Assembly (NCBI GenBank): GCA_902702965.1
Contig: CACRXP010000384.1
Span: forward strand, 340,523-404,522
Origin: Spirometra erinaceieuropaei
Lineage: Eukaryota > Platyhelminthes > Cestoda > Diphyllobothriidea > Diphyllobothriidae
Direction: 5' to 3'
DNA: 64,000 bases
This document shows positions 23,430 to 35,738 of the stretch, one piece after another. A program made the position numbers and the translations under genes. The stretch's first letter is position 1. Each line of letters begins with the position of its first letter. The notes beneath the pieces are model-generated. The model searched no databases. It saw only the letters and a program-made list of their open reading frames with translations, and had not been told where the DNA came from.

Positions 23430-25230
23430 ATGCTAAATCAGCCGATTCAAAGGCGTATGCGTTTAAATATCCTAAAACATTTTCCTTACTTATTTAGAAA
23501 AAAATGTACGGATAAGTCAGTTAATATTGGGAAAGGCGATGCATCTAGATACATCTGTCAGTAAAGATTTATTTTAACTTTTTATATTCCGTTTTGCGGT
23601 CAAATTGCAAACTCTGATGCATGCCAATATTTTCTAACCCCGAGGCGATGTCAAAATAAAGCCCAAAATATTGTATTTTACAACAAGTAGATATCAGTCT
23701 GAAGGTAAACAAAAGAGGAATCCGATAATATATCTAAAGACAAGGCTATTTGGAAAAGCACACACCCAAAATAAGACCGATTTTTGAAATTGTTGGATTT
23801 CAGCCCTTTTAGTCCTACGATTCATGAGTGCAGGATTTGGCCTAATTCATGTGAGAACCGAGCCGAGTATTCCCTTTTTTGTGAGCCTGCTGCATTGAAA
23901 AAGAGCTGCAAGCAATAATGGCTAAACGATATGCAGAATCGCCTGACTCAAAGACATACTCGTTAAAATATACCAAAAGCCTAAGGATATATCTGTGAAT
24001 AAACAGTTATTTTTACTGTGATATTCGGTTTGCGGTCGAATTTCAAACTCTACTACATGCCAATATTTTGTGACCCCGATGCAATGTCAAAATAAAGCAC
24101 AAAAATATTTTTTTTCTTGCAAAAAGTAGGCATCAGTCTGAAAATAATCCAAAAGGACTCGGACAATATATCAAAAGACGAGACTACTTGGAAAAGGACG
24201 CTCCCTAAATAAGACCGTTTTTTAAAATTGTTGAATTTTATTCATTGTTCATGAACCACCGACATTTACTGGAAAATATAGAGTACACGCAATCATGATA
24301 GAAATAGAAGACTTAGACAACATGAGTGTGGCTAAGTGCCGGCTTGCAGTTGATCCTGCGTGTCCACCAAGCATATTTTGTAAGTACCGATACTACTTTT
24401 AAAATTCTCACATTCATGCTTTTATTTTGCAACAATTGAAGCCCTATTAGCCTTCCGGTGCATGATTGCAATATTAGGCCTAATTGTCTATTCTTTATGT
24501 GACGTAACGGGCTCTAATTCATGTGATAACCGAACCGAGTATCCCCTTTTTGTGTGAGCTTGCTGTATTGTTTGATGTCAGTGTGAAAGTGGCACTCAGA
24601 TAACGACTGCTCTCTGCCCTGTAAACCACTTAGATTTAATATCCTTATCGGTTGACCAGTTGATTCATGCATTGGACTGATGTTTGAATAATTCATAAGA
24701 AATTCCGTTCGACTGTATGACCTACCTCTCAAGGACTAACCGCTTACATTCATTATTAAAAACAATATGAAACCCTCTTAGACTAGTAAATTAAGCTACG
24801 ATCCATGCCTTCGAAGGCTGTCAAGTAATCAGAAAATGCGAGTTGTAATCAGGACGGAGAGGCGGGCTACAGTGGCTCTTGTTTAGGAACACCTCACTGC
24901 ACCCTTTGGTCCGCTGGGACCCAAGCCGACCCTTCCGTGGTTGCATGTAAACCTGAGCCATCCTGCGCTGAAGAGGCGCGTTCCTGCCACTCACAGACCG
25001 GCTGTTGACTTCCAAACGACACTCCGTCCGAGTCTGCCTCCGGTCTCTGTGACCGGAGTCTGTGCAAATCACCCACCGCCGCCCTACGTGCAGTCTGCTG
25101 TGAGAATGAGTAAAAAGACGAGACTACCTGGAATGGGACATTTCATAATTGAGATCGCTCTTTCTAAATGATTGAATTTCACTAAGTGTTCAGGAACTTT
25201 TCTCATTTGCTAGAGAAATGTAGGGTGTAG
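23430..25230 (+). repeat. Diverged local duplications (~440-bp offset) with a GC-rich module
   Basis: 23566-23790 and 24005-24245 share catgccaatattttctaacc, gatgtcaaaataaag, tagatatcagtctgaa and ataagaccgatttttgaaat blocks. A third partial copy (aaaagacgagactacctgga) is at 25108-25190. The ending block near 23810-23900 recurs at 24440-24570 (aaccgagccgagtattcccttttt). The GC-rich 24860-25090 module recurs, diverged, at 25520-25660 (cagtggctcttt ... agaccggctgtt-like). Type unknown. Confidence 0.6.
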
Positions 25231-26109
25231 AGTACTATCATGTAAACAGAAGACTGCCTAGACAATATGACTTTAAGCCAAAGGGTATTTCTCAGTGGCG
25301 TCGGTGTTGCCATCAACTATATTAATGAACCACTTAAATCCTTTTGAAATTCTGACATGAAACAAGCATATTTTTTGAAGTTGATCTTCATCTTAACTCT
25401 AGCAATCGTGCTGCGCGTGAGTGTTATAATATGTCTTAATATGTCTTAACGGCTTGTGACGCATATGAGATCCTTTTCAAAGGTGCACTGCTTATATTTA
25501 TTATGGACTAAAATCTATGACTACAGTGGCTCTTTCTGAGAACACCCCCCACTCTTCAAGGACGCGAGTCGACACGCAGACCCGCTGTTTGCTTCCGTCC
25601 GGCACTGCATTCGATCCCGCCTCTGGCTAGCCTGTCTCCTCAAATCACCTGCAGTGAAGCACACAAATGATGTTCTTGGTAACTACGTTTGGACTGTCAA
25701 CTTGCTCACGTAAGATGACAAAGTGAAATCCATAATTTAATGTGTATGTAACTTCTAGGTAGCGCTTTGCTTAAAAGAAGTATTAGAAGCAAGGATGAAA
25801 ATTGTCCTCCAGTTTACAAATAAATTGTTTTCTGTTATTTTTACCCGTTAGGCTAAGGGATAATAATTCCAACCACAGATAACCAAAAAGCTCAAGTTTG
25901 CTTACAGTGCATGACAAGTTGCTTTACTTTTAACGAGTGCTCTAGGCCATTATTAATTATCTCCTTGCCTTGGTCCGCAAATATCATCGACGGAATCTGT
26001 ATTACCTATGCTGTTATGCAGTCCTATGTACTTCCAACCAATTTATAAAAGCAAACCAAAAAATCCTTATTTAAGGGTGCAACAATAGCAAGTTTTCGTT
26101 AGAAGCATA

Positions 26110-26370
26110 TAAAGGCCTACCAGATTCAGACACTAAATTACGAGTTTTCCATATGAAGTGTTTTGTACCGTTGCTTTTATTCTATTTACATTTATAAAAG
26201 TAGGGCTGCTTAAGCACATAAATTTACCACATCAGCAGTGTGTCACATATCGAGAAAAAGTTGAATTGCACTTACTGGCATAAAATTAGACAGAATCGAC
26301 CTCAGAACACTTTTAGGAAATGCAGTGTCCTGGACCCTATATATAAAATTTAAGATGTCACAAAATTTTA
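26110..26370 (+). repeat. Segment duplicated at 54460-54680
   Basis: Shared order: tgtaccgttgcttttattct, tttataaaagtagggctgc, gttgaattgcacttactggc, and ttaggaaatgcagtgtcctg. The 54460-54680 copy keeps the same order with scattered changes and small indels. No coding capacity; an unidentified dispersed repeat or segmental duplication. Confidence 0.6.
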
Positions 26371-26379
26371 ACATTTTAC

Positions 26380-29200
26380 TGAATAGTAATTTACGTGCGT
26401 TTGCGAAGGCAAATAATATAGTTAATTGAAATACTCAATTAAATGCAGGAGTTTATGCAAATTTGTAACTGTGAAGCCTACTGAATACGGAATGACAAAT
26501 GTTGTTTTTTCTCTATCATGTTGAGAATACTGTGTGTATTAATATGAACAGTATAATATCGTCATCGAGATCGGCACGTCTTGAGGAATGAAGGCCAAAC
26601 AACAAATTACGAAAATGCCAAATGGCGTTCTTTCTTTCAGGCAAGCAACTCAACAACAGTGTACAGGGTTATGGGCACCGACCTTTTATTCTTCCTTTAG
26701 AAACATAAATAGATTCAAAAGTCCGCTACCAAAGCCCTCCACGTTGGATCCGACCGTCAATATGCCTTCAATTGTGCTTGAGGCTCGTTTACTGGCCTGT
26801 TAATTTCTTTACATATCCTTGATAGCTCGCGCTTCAAAAAGTATAATTTCGTCCAAGAAAATCTGCCTTGAAATGATCAAAGGAGGAATTGGAATCATCT
26901 AAGTGCATATGCAACGTGAATTAATTGCTGAAGATTGCATTATTAAATGTAAAAGTAACTTACCTATGCCATTTAAAAAAACTGCTGGCAAAATGACATC
27001 ACCACAAGCATACTTTACTTCACTTGAGAATAGGGACATGCCGAAATGTTTCGTGCACGTTATTTCTCAACTAAACATGGTTAAAGTAAAATCCCTTTCA
27101 CAACTTATTAGTGAAAGCAGCAAATTGTTGGGGGCGAAAAACCACGCGAAACGAACTTTGGCATCACATCACGATCCCGGGAGATAACTTGCGTTTCTGA
27201 AAAAAAACAACTTGCGGGACTGGGAAACTACTTCCTTATCTTACAAGCGCCAGACGTAGAGGACTTGCCTTACAATTTCATATCGCATTTCGCGTTTGGA
27301 TTTACTTAAATCTCGACAGCATTTTAACACCTAACATGATATTTCAACGTTTCACGTTAATTTGTTGCATCATGCTATTCTTTGGTAATAAGGAAGTAGA
27401 TCTGGGCGAATTCTGTTGGAATTCAGATCGTAAATAAAAAGTGTTGTGTTCTTAGATAATAACTGGTTCGTTTGTTTATTTTAATTCCCTTAGTTCATCC
27501 GGATGAATAGCAGGCATCAAATGAAACATCTTGTAAGGGATATATCATAGTTTGTCTTGAAATGCACCTGATATTCACACATTGTTTCCGCCAGATAAGA
27601 ATATGCTGTCAAATAAAAGTTTACTTTAAGGTTTTTTATAGCAATAGGCAGTATGACAACTTGAATTATGAACATCAGCTCGTATACGTCCCCGGCTTAT
27701 GAGAAGCGAGATAGGAGTTCCAAGAAAGTTAAGAAATTCTAAGACCTGTGCTAATAATATTCCTAAATGAAAGTTATGGGCGCCGCAATCGTATACGTAG
27801 ACTGTTTTAGAGTAGAATTTTGTATATCAAGGGCAAATCCTTATACCAGTTAATTTTGAGGACAGTTGTTTGTTTCGACAGATGTCGTAGATAGTTTGCC
27901 TAGTTTTTTTATTTTCGTAGTGGATGGGAAACGCCGGTCATTAGTGCGTATCGACGGATGTCGACGCATGGTGATTTGAAGGATAGTGACTACCGAAACC
28001 TAATTATTATTGGACATCCATATTATGTGTAGCGTCATATGTTGAGTTGTTATAATTCCATTTGGGACGTTTTTACCAAATGTTATAGTTCCGTTAGTCA
28101 CAGTCTTAAATGCATTTTAAAACAGTCAGCAACAAGCATTTAGCGCAGACACCTGCATTGCATACAACTAAATGTTTCTGCTGACACGTAGACCAATAAT
28201 TATAAACGGGAAAGTTCGATTGTCTCAGTGGACGGCGTCCATCCCACTAAGTGGGTTAAGGGGCCGGTGACGTATGCGTAGTTTTTGTGAGTCAGAATGG
28301 CGGAGCTACTACAGCACTTTATCATTCTGTAGCCACCTTGTTCGGATGAAAAGGAGCAAATGGGGGTGGGCTCATTCCCTAAAACCGGCAAGTCTACGGA
28401 GCTCGTTTTTGCTCACCGCACACAAACTGGTCGCGCTAGATGCACCATATTGTTGAAGACGACAGCTCAAATCTTATCTGCATAAGAACGTTACAAACGG
28501 TGCATTAAAAGCGAGCAACTGAGCATGAATCAAGCCTCTCTATCAGTCATGTCGCAGTCAGGTCATTTCGGCTGTTGTGCCCGACGAAGTCCTTTGAGTG
28601 TTCCACATCACGATGAGGGAAAGTACTGTAGATTTCACACTATTTTTCGTAAATTCTCATCCATGTATGGGGTCGGTTGACATGTCCTCACCAAGAAGAC
28701 CAGAGGTCAAAGAGGCAACAGGTAAGTAGCACCGCATAATCCCCCACAAAGGCTTACCAGCCCAGATCAACAAAAAACGCTTTACCAGGATTGTAAACAA
28801 CAGGAAATGTGGGAACGTCTCGGATCCCGACAGACATGATGTGAGCCTGCAACTGCGCGAGTGACCACGTCCCACTGGTGGCTTTTGTTTTGGTTCTGCA
28901 CACCTGATGAAGCCTGCAGGACTACGATTTAGCCCTTGAGTTGATCAGTGTGGCTTGTTTTAATGCGCATAGATTAATACACGCATAAGCGCGTACCGAC
29001 TATATGCACCGGGTCACCTTGCCGGTTGGTAAGGTACTCACTGAAATGTAAAAATTCTGACGCTACAGAAATATCTTACCGTTACTTTTCACGAAATGAA
29101 ACGCCGCAATCCCAACTCCGTTATCCATTCTAATACTTTCACACTCCAGAAGTTCGGTTAACATTCCGGGAGATGGCAGCAGTAGGATATACATGTTAGT
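26380..29200. other. No identifiable gene
   Basis: Open stretches of 71 codons (26588-26803, +) and 94 codons (26903-27187, +) show no motif and lie next to no recognisable splice partner. 28200-28900 is more GC-rich and could be an old element, but no domain reads through. Confidence 0.45.
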
Positions 29201-29429
29201 CTAAGGTCATGCAGCTCTCATCCAAACACATGAACGAGACTGGTGTGACCGCGCAACTGCAACATGAGTCCAAACCCATGGTCGGTAGTATCGGGTGCCA
29301 TATACGTCAAAAAAACAGTCTGAGCAACCAGTCACATTTCGCATTTCTTATAAAGTTTCAGAGAAACATGCAACTCAAACGAAAATTAATATACCGGTTT
29401 TAAATCATTCGCTAAAAATCCAAGAGCGA

Positions 29430-29590
29430 AGCAGAATAGAAACAGTCCTCGCGCACAGTTTTGCTGTATTGAAAAATTCATTAGGATTCATCGGAACAGT
29501 CGGATATTGGATATGCCATAGCCATGGTCTATGGATAGGGGATTGTTTTAAATTTATCAAAATTCCCATGGAGCACATTAGAAGAGTCTT
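29430..29590 (+). pseudogene. Possible S5C exon-2 relic
   Basis: Within a longer open stretch, RIETVLAHSFAVLKNSLG aligns with S5C-3 exon 2 MIEKFLARSFAALSKSLS in the same spacing, and the nucleotides around cgcacagttttgctgt match about two-thirds of positions. Further on, DCFKFIKIPME resembles the YNCDSIKVPAY end of exon 2, but the middle is about 17 residues short. No convincing acceptor or donor is seen. It is followed at 29605 by the repeat that also lies downstream of S5C-1. It is probably a dead exon copy; the match could be chance. Confidence 0.4.
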
Positions 29591-29604
29591 CGGTGAGCTA
29601 GCGC

Positions 29605-29855
29605 GTGCTGTCGATAAATCCTCATTGGGCCTGTGCATTTATATAAAAAAGAAGGTACAAACTGAACGTGTGAGTGATAGGTGCAATAAATTACAGTTCG
29701 TCCTTTCTTACAAACGTAGTATGTCAATGGAGTGGTGGGGCGGGGGTGAAGGGAGCACGTAGTCAGTGACAGTGTGGTTAGGTTGACTCGGGTCACTAGT
29801 GGCAGGAAGGTGTGGGTTCGCGAAGACCTGCATAGGTATATGCTGTGAGACTAGT
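29605..29855 (+). repeat. 5' half of the dispersed LTR-like repeat
   Basis: It aligns with 2115-2365: cgataaatcctcattgggcc, a TATA-like catttatataaaa, cgtcctttcttacaaacgta, then a G-rich block and gacctgcata. The shared order over about 250 bases is clear despite roughly one-quarter to one-third changed bases. Confidence 0.6.
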
Positions 29856-29895
29856 TGAGGCAGGTCAAAGTTCTCGTTACTAAATTTCGATTTTT

Positions 29896-29917
29896 ACACA
29901 CACACACACACACACAA
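29896..29917 (+). repeat. (CA)n microsatellite
   Basis: About eleven uninterrupted CA units. Confidence 0.95.
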
Positions 29918-29919
29918 AT

Positions 29920-32630
29920 AAAAGCAGAGGTTGCAAGTTTTAAATAATTACCAGCCCGTCTCATTTTGAGATAATGGGGATTGTCCAGATACAAAAGTTA
30001 GCATGTTGGGGCAAATCACAGAAGGATGCACAAATTTCACGTGCACGATTAATTATTTAGAAGTAAGAAAGACAGTCGAACAAATCTCTGAAAACATTAG
30101 TTAGCTCATGTGACATATGTCAATGAAATAATTAAAAGAAACACTTATGCTAAGCCTTGCCTATTCGAAAAGCAAAATCCAACTGGCTTGCTGATATGTG
30201 TACATCAAATGCGAACAAAACAATAAAAAACGACATTAAGGCCATCGTCTCGTTTGCCTCCTAATCAAAATGCTACATACGCATCAGTCGACTTCCCTGT
30301 CCACTCTGAATCCTTGGAAAAAGCACAAAGTCGCCGGTAAAGCCACTTTGGCCGTCCAATTATGTGGGTGCGAAGAAGGTAACGACGGGGCGTTGGAGCA
30401 CTCCCTGTATGATAAAGGCGTCTGCGGCTTTTATGTCATGTGCTCCGCCTTCAATAGTCGGTCGATCGTCTTGCTTATGAAGTTTTTAAATTCGCTGGCA
30501 GTCGATGACGCATGCGATTCCTTGATAGTGGGAAAGTTGTGAACAAGGGCCTCAACAGGTGAGGGTTACTTTGCCAACCCAATCTTTTTTCAGTTATTCA
30601 AGACAACTGGTTATCACGTAACTTGTTGTGACGCCGCGCACTCTTAAGGAGTGCCACATCATGGATTCCTAGCTGCGCGTCAAAAACATCGACAGGCAAG
30701 TTGACAAATACTGTTTAATAAATCTACTGTGTTTGAGAATGCAAAAGCATCAACCGCCGTTCAGAAATCAAGGTAGTTAGCTAAAACTGTATAGTGGCCA
30801 TTTTACGTAGAAAATCTAACTAATTTTTATCTTTGCTGAGATTTATGTTGTCTTTTTAACCTATTCGTAGATTAAGCTTTACTGTAGGAAGAAAACTAGT
30901 CATTTAATTCTCTAATATGTTTTCTGTCTCAAAATTGGAAATCGCTGAAACCATTGGAACACAGGATGTATATATGTGTGCAAAGTTCGACAGATACATC
31001 GGATCTTACCAGCCAGGAAAAAGGGGTTTAGGAGAATGTCAAATCATAATCATCATGTAAAAGCTATAAAAAGCTATTTAATGTCTAAAAGACATGATAT
31101 CGACCGCAAAGTCCTATTCGTATAATGGATGAAATTGTGTGAATTGGCGTTGTGGCTCATTCATATAAACCGATTTAATATTTATAAGACTTCAATGTGA
31201 CACATTTATAGTGTCATGTTGTCGATAGGAAACAGACAAAGCCTGTAAAATAGTAGATAACTTGGCGACACAAACGAATACCTGGAACTGCGCACACTCA
31301 TGTGTTTCACATTAAATAAACTAGTGTTTCATAACGCAGTTATGTCGTGGTTTGAGCGACGAGTCTTCAGCCCTTGCGCCACATACACTACGGACGGATC
31401 TTCGATAATCAATGGGCATGCATTTAAGTTGTTGGAGACATTCCGTTATCATAGAGAAGGCAATAAAATACAGCTGTCTTCCTTTTGTGACGTAACTAAA
31501 ACGATAAGTTGGTGCATAAGGACGAGTGAGATGTAGTGAATTTTTCAGATGTAAAGTAACCACCCTCTTGCCACAAGGACAGATATAGCAGCTAACGTTT
31601 CCGATTGGTTTCAACCATGCCGCAACGCTTATGATTAGAAGGCCATGAAATGCTAGCTATATCTAGTAGAAGCCAACAATTAACGAAAATATTCCTTACG
31701 GATGAAAGGCAAACAGGCTTGCTTTATTTGGCCAAACGGTAAGAAGCCGAAATTCTGACCCACAATATTCAAACATAGAAGGTATCGGAAATTAACTGCA
31801 TATATTTTGAAACCCTTTGGAATTGTTGTGGGCGTTAAACCGGAATACATCATTAGCCGTTCAAAATTAAAAAAACTCAATTTTGCTTTGCGAAGAGTAT
31901 CAATCAGTACTCTTGGGTAAAACGAGCAAACCCATTGTCATGCGCAACGGCAAAGAATGACTACACATCCGACAACACGAAGATCATCGGCAACAACAGC
32001 GAGAACAAAACCAGAGGGTGCCACGAGCTGGTTCTCGTTTGATGCAATGATCAGAATTCAATCATTAACTTTAAATGTCGAATATTTTTGCTGTAAATCT
32101 CCGTTAATAATGCCAATGTGGCTGGGACAACCGAGACAGTTGTGAGTAACTATTGTCCAGTCCGAAAGTCATGGAAACTCATACAGGCATAAAACGCATA
32201 CCTCTATTTAGTATTTGAAATGCGGTTAAATGATCATTTTCAACCCATACTTGTTGTACTGACGACGCACAAATTCAAAGCATGATCTAACATGACGTCA
32301 CACAGCGGAAATCTGTCAAAAGTATGGGTAATCTAATATGTTGATGGTGCATCTAAGTCTGATCTCTTAATCGCTCGGATAGATAATGCAGGCAGTGGAT
32401 TTTAGATGTCACACCTGCGCTGGTCCTATTAACCATTCATATCGCTTGACTATGTTGCCAATTTATTTTGTAGTTGCTTTCTATGAAGCAAGTCCCCGTA
32501 AAGATCTACTTAACTTTGTCAAAATAAAGTAATGCAACTTTACATTACGTAGTAACTACGATTGGTCTTCTAATGCAACACAACATTTGATTGCTCAATG
32601 ATGCTTAAATAAACATATATAACAAGGAGA
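29920..32630. other. No identifiable gene
   Basis: Open stretches at 30270-30542 (+, 90 codons), 31300-31536 (+) and 31321-31614 (-) carry no recognised domain and no paralog in this window. The sequence is otherwise AT-rich and featureless to my reading. Confidence 0.45.
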
Positions 32631-32641
32631 GTATTATAATT

Positions 32642-33247
32642 GTGAAAAGGCAGCCAATACGTGACTTGGGCGATCATGATATACGCGGGGCTATTGGTTT
32701 CAAGGACCCGCTACCAACAACAGAAAAGTCGGCGGTGGTCTACAGCATACCATGTCTAAATTGCAATGCAAGGTATGTTGGTGAAACGGGCAAACGCCTC
32801 GGCACAAGATTGCACGAACATCAACTTGCAATCAACCGCGAGGACAAGCTGTCTTTGGTCTGTGGCCACATACGAGAACTGAACCGTAATTTTGCCTTTG
32901 AGAAAGCGAGGGTAATTGGTCGAGCCAATGAGAAGATGGCCAGACTGGTGCTGGAAAGTTGTTCCTCGGCTAGTACACTCAACCGAGCTATAGATCTAAA
33001 TCCCGCCTACCAAGCTCTGCGTACAAGGCTCGGATCGGTCCGGACAGGACCTGTAAGGCAAGCGAGCACACGGGACCGAGAGTCAACGCTCACGGAAAAG
33101 AGCGGAATTGGGGGCCAGAGGTCATGTGACCAAAGCCGAACCCTGCCTCACCGATGCGCCCGCGAAGCTGAATGCTGCTCACCTGAACATCAACGACCGA
33201 TCAGTCCACCGGCTGACGTGGAGAGGCCAAGCGGCACGTTGATTTGA
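32642..33247 (+). CDS. Penelope-like C-terminal ORF: GIY-YIG endonuclease, 201 residues, open
   Basis: An uninterrupted frame carries KSAVVYSIPCLNCNARYVGE as the GIY-YIG core (residues about 30-49), followed by TGKRLGTRLHEHQ and INREDKLSLVCGHIR. Next come FAFEKARVIGRANEK, a family motif after the endonuclease, and a C-terminal region rich in Arg/Ser without known domain. There is no RT upstream, so the element is 5'-truncated; the true ORF would continue upstream and the apparent start at 32642 is only where the open frame begins. The endonuclease residues look intact, unlike the other copies, so this is the youngest-looking Penelope piece in the window. Type is CDS only because it is open; it is part of a transposon. 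Confidence 0.7.
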   Translation: MKRQPIRDLGDHDIRGAIGFKDPLPTTEKSAVVYSIPCLNCNARYVGETGKRLGTRLHEHQLAINREDKLSLVCGHIRELNRNFAFEKARVIGRANEKMARLVLESCSSASTLNRAIDLNPAYQALRTRLGSVRTGPVRQASTRDRESTLTEKSGIGGQRSCDQSRTLPHRCAREAECCSPEHQRPISPPADVERPSGTLI

Positions 33248-33520
33248 CCACAATTATGCCGACCCCAAAGGGAACAAAGGTTACGCAGGCCTATCAGCGG
33301 TCAGCCCCGGGGAGGTCTAAGCCAGTCAGCGGCAAACAGGCATGTTAAAGTTCGTGCGTCCAGCATGGCTATAATACGAGGCAAGCGGCAAGACTGAACA
33401 ACTCAAGATCGGCAAGTGCAACAACTACGCTACTCTGATGATTGAAACGAGGAAGTTTCCGAAACGTCAGTTCGAATACAATATGGTCCATGAATTCGCC
33501 CTCTCTTCTTCTTCGTCTTC
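33248..33520 (+). mobile_element. 3' untranslated tail of the 32642 Penelope-like element
   Basis: It contains gatcggcaagtgcaacaact, ctctgatgattgaaacgagg and tttccgaaacgtcagttcg, the same kind of block seen after other Penelope ORFs. It is followed at 33541 by an AT dinucleotide array. The last part of the ORF and early tail (33110-33290) recurs at 56585-56800. Confidence 0.6.
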
Positions 33521-33538
33521 TTCGGGAGATGATGAACG

Positions 33539-33540
<2 letters not shown>

Positions 33541-33572
<32 letters not shown>
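33541..33572 (+). repeat. (AT)16 microsatellite
   Basis: Sixteen uninterrupted AT units directly after the Penelope 3' tail. Penelope and related elements often end next to simple repeats; here that could reflect insertion at, or generation of, the array. Confidence 0.95.
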
Positions 33573-33576
<4 letters not shown>

Positions 33577-33599
33577 AGGGAGACGACAGAGTATGGGGG

Positions 33600-35340
33600 G
33601 TAGATTGATACAGCAATGTGTCGGGCTTGTTTGCCTTCATTCAGCCAAGCATAATCCTGACCACCAGCTGGTACTGGAAACACAAACATGCGCGCAGACG
33701 CACCTGGCGCAGCTGGTCCACCACTGGGGTCTACCAACTTGTTTGCTTCGGTAAGCCAATGGATCAGTGTACGCGCATTCCTGAGAGAATATATGTATCA
33801 GATGGTACCGACAAAGACAACAGAGACCCGAGCGGTCATTTCTGCCTATAAGCTGTTGTCAGCCGGTCAGACCTAACCTCAAGTGTGATCATTTTACATT
33901 TGGTCACGGGATTCTTGATCATGGCGTTTAACATCCCAACATGATTACAGCATAGTTAAACCAAACCTCACGGCCCCCTTTGTTAAAGGGAACGGGAGAG
34001 GGGTTTCCATTGAGACTATGGCCAGTGCAATCAGCGGTTGTCGATGCGGCAGCTGCCGTATCGTCATGTCCGGAGGAGGGACTAGCGAGCCAGCGAGGTC
34101 CAGCATCACCCATTATGAATAAGTGGCTTGGGTTAGGTCGTGGGTGTCAGTCACTGCGCCGAGCATGCATATCTTCGTGGTGGGCTTTTACATTGACATG
34201 ATAGTTGGTGCCGACCACGCTAGGCTGCCAGGCCTACGGGAACTCTCGCACATCATGAGTGTTAGTCATGCAGCGTCTCCATTTCCGTCCCGGTTATAGC
34301 GATGGTCTCATTCGAGAGCGTGCGCAAACACGAATGACACGGGATCCTGTCGGCATGCGGACAGATTATGCTAGTTTATGCGCGCCCACACATTGTCAGT
34401 TTAGGTAACCAACGTAAGTGTAAGATGAGGTTGCACATATAATGCGGTAGATAATATGAGTTCCCTGCTACTTCATTAAAGTTGTTTTTTGGTCGGCATA
34501 TTATGACAGGCGGGCAGGACGTCAAACAGGCTGGAAGTCGCTTACGAAATGTCCTACATGCATGATAGGGTGTAGGATATCCTTAGCTGTGTTTCTCCAT
34601 TAGAGTCAAATTTTGCTGTTCATTTTATAGTTAATATGCAGAACCGGCTTTGTATGCTTGGACATTTCATGGTCTATTAAAGTCTCAGTTGTTAACTTAT
34701 GGCGATTTTTGGAAGCATTTTAAAGAACCTATGAGACGGCAGGCATTCGAATATTTGTTTCGGTCCAATAAATAACTTACTATCTCACATGATAGACTTG
34801 CAAGGGCTACATCCAAATACCCATCTACTGCCGGATTCACTTTGCTTGGAATATATCTGTGATGTGATGTTGATGTGATATAGACGGAACCGAATCTTAA
34901 GTTTAAAGACGAACGACGACAAAATCATCGCAAAAGATGAAAACCGAATGAACCGTAAGTTACACAAGTCACAAATTTTTGGACGACGGTGCATATTTAG
35001 GCACAGTTACATTCATTTATCGGCAAAGGGATAAGGGTCGGCATGAGATTGATTCTCCATCATTACATGGACTAAACACAAAGAAGTAATTTCGATAACT
35101 GTTGACGGAAAGGCAATCGTCTTTCTAACTGCAACCAACGGTGATGAATGCTGGAGTTGTTATTCGTGGAATCTTATGCTCCTGCCTTAGAAGCCATTTA
35201 GGCCACGTGCTTAACCTCAGCGTACCCTGGTAGACCTGAGGCTTTTGATTTTCGAAATCCCTCGGCGTGTTTGCTTCGCCCCTTTCTTTCTTATGCTGCG
35301 TTTTAAAGTTACTATTTTACTGATTAGTGTACGTGCAGTA
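33600..35340. other. No identifiable gene; GC-rich stretch 33920-34400
   Basis: 33920-34400 has higher GC and overlapping short open frames in both strands, which suggests a decayed element, but no domain reads. The rest is AT-rich and empty. Confidence 0.4.
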
Positions 35341-35349
35341 TACAATGAC

Positions 35350-35510
35350 CTTGCTGTTTTACGTTGATTTTGTCTGTTGAAGTTCAAATCGCTGTACCCT
35401 TCTCGCTTGTTATTTGTGTTATGCAACGACGGACTGCTGTTTATAAGCTGTCGCGATCTTTACTGGTACCAATAAATTCTGCTGTCCATGCCTGTTTAAA
35501 GTTTATTCCG
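35350..35510 (+). repeat. 3' half of the dispersed LTR-like repeat, upstream of S5C-3
   Basis: Blocks gtacccttctcgcttgtta, gctgtcgcgatctttactgg, taccaataaattctgctgtc and catgcctgtttaaagttta correspond in order to the arms of 7501-7978 and to 1-95. It lies about 230 bases before the S5C-3 start, as the copy at 1-95 does for S5C-1. Confidence 0.55.
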
Positions 35511-35648
35511 AGGAAATGTTACCTCAAGTTAGTGCATTTTGCCATTGGGTATAGTAATAATGTCATCACTTACCGCCTTTAAATTGACGTCGTTCGGAAT
35601 ATTGCGGCATAAGTCACACAAACAGGTCGCTCTTGAAATCGACTCTTT

Positions 35649-35657
35649 GATTGGTTA
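35649..35657 (+). promoter_or_regulatory. Inverted CCAAT-like site upstream of S5C-3
   Basis: GATTGGTTA lies 82 bases before the S5C-3 ATG. Equivalent ATTGGTT sites occur upstream of S5C-1, -2 and -4. No TATAAAA is present here, unlike S5C-1 and -2. Confidence 0.35.
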
Positions 35658-35738
35658 AGGACACGTGCATGTACGCTCATAACCTCAGGACCGATGTTAG
35701 GGGCATACTATTGTAAGCGATATTTGTAGAAAAGCATA

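Noticed and set aside
29295..29762. 155-codon open frame taken as one gene
   Set aside because: It runs from an S5C-like relic into the dispersed LTR-like repeat; the end is repeat DNA, so the frame is accidental.
33369..33737. 122-codon minus-strand frame with an Ile-Tyr run
   Set aside because: It crosses the (AT)16 array and the Penelope 3' tail; the run is the microsatellite.
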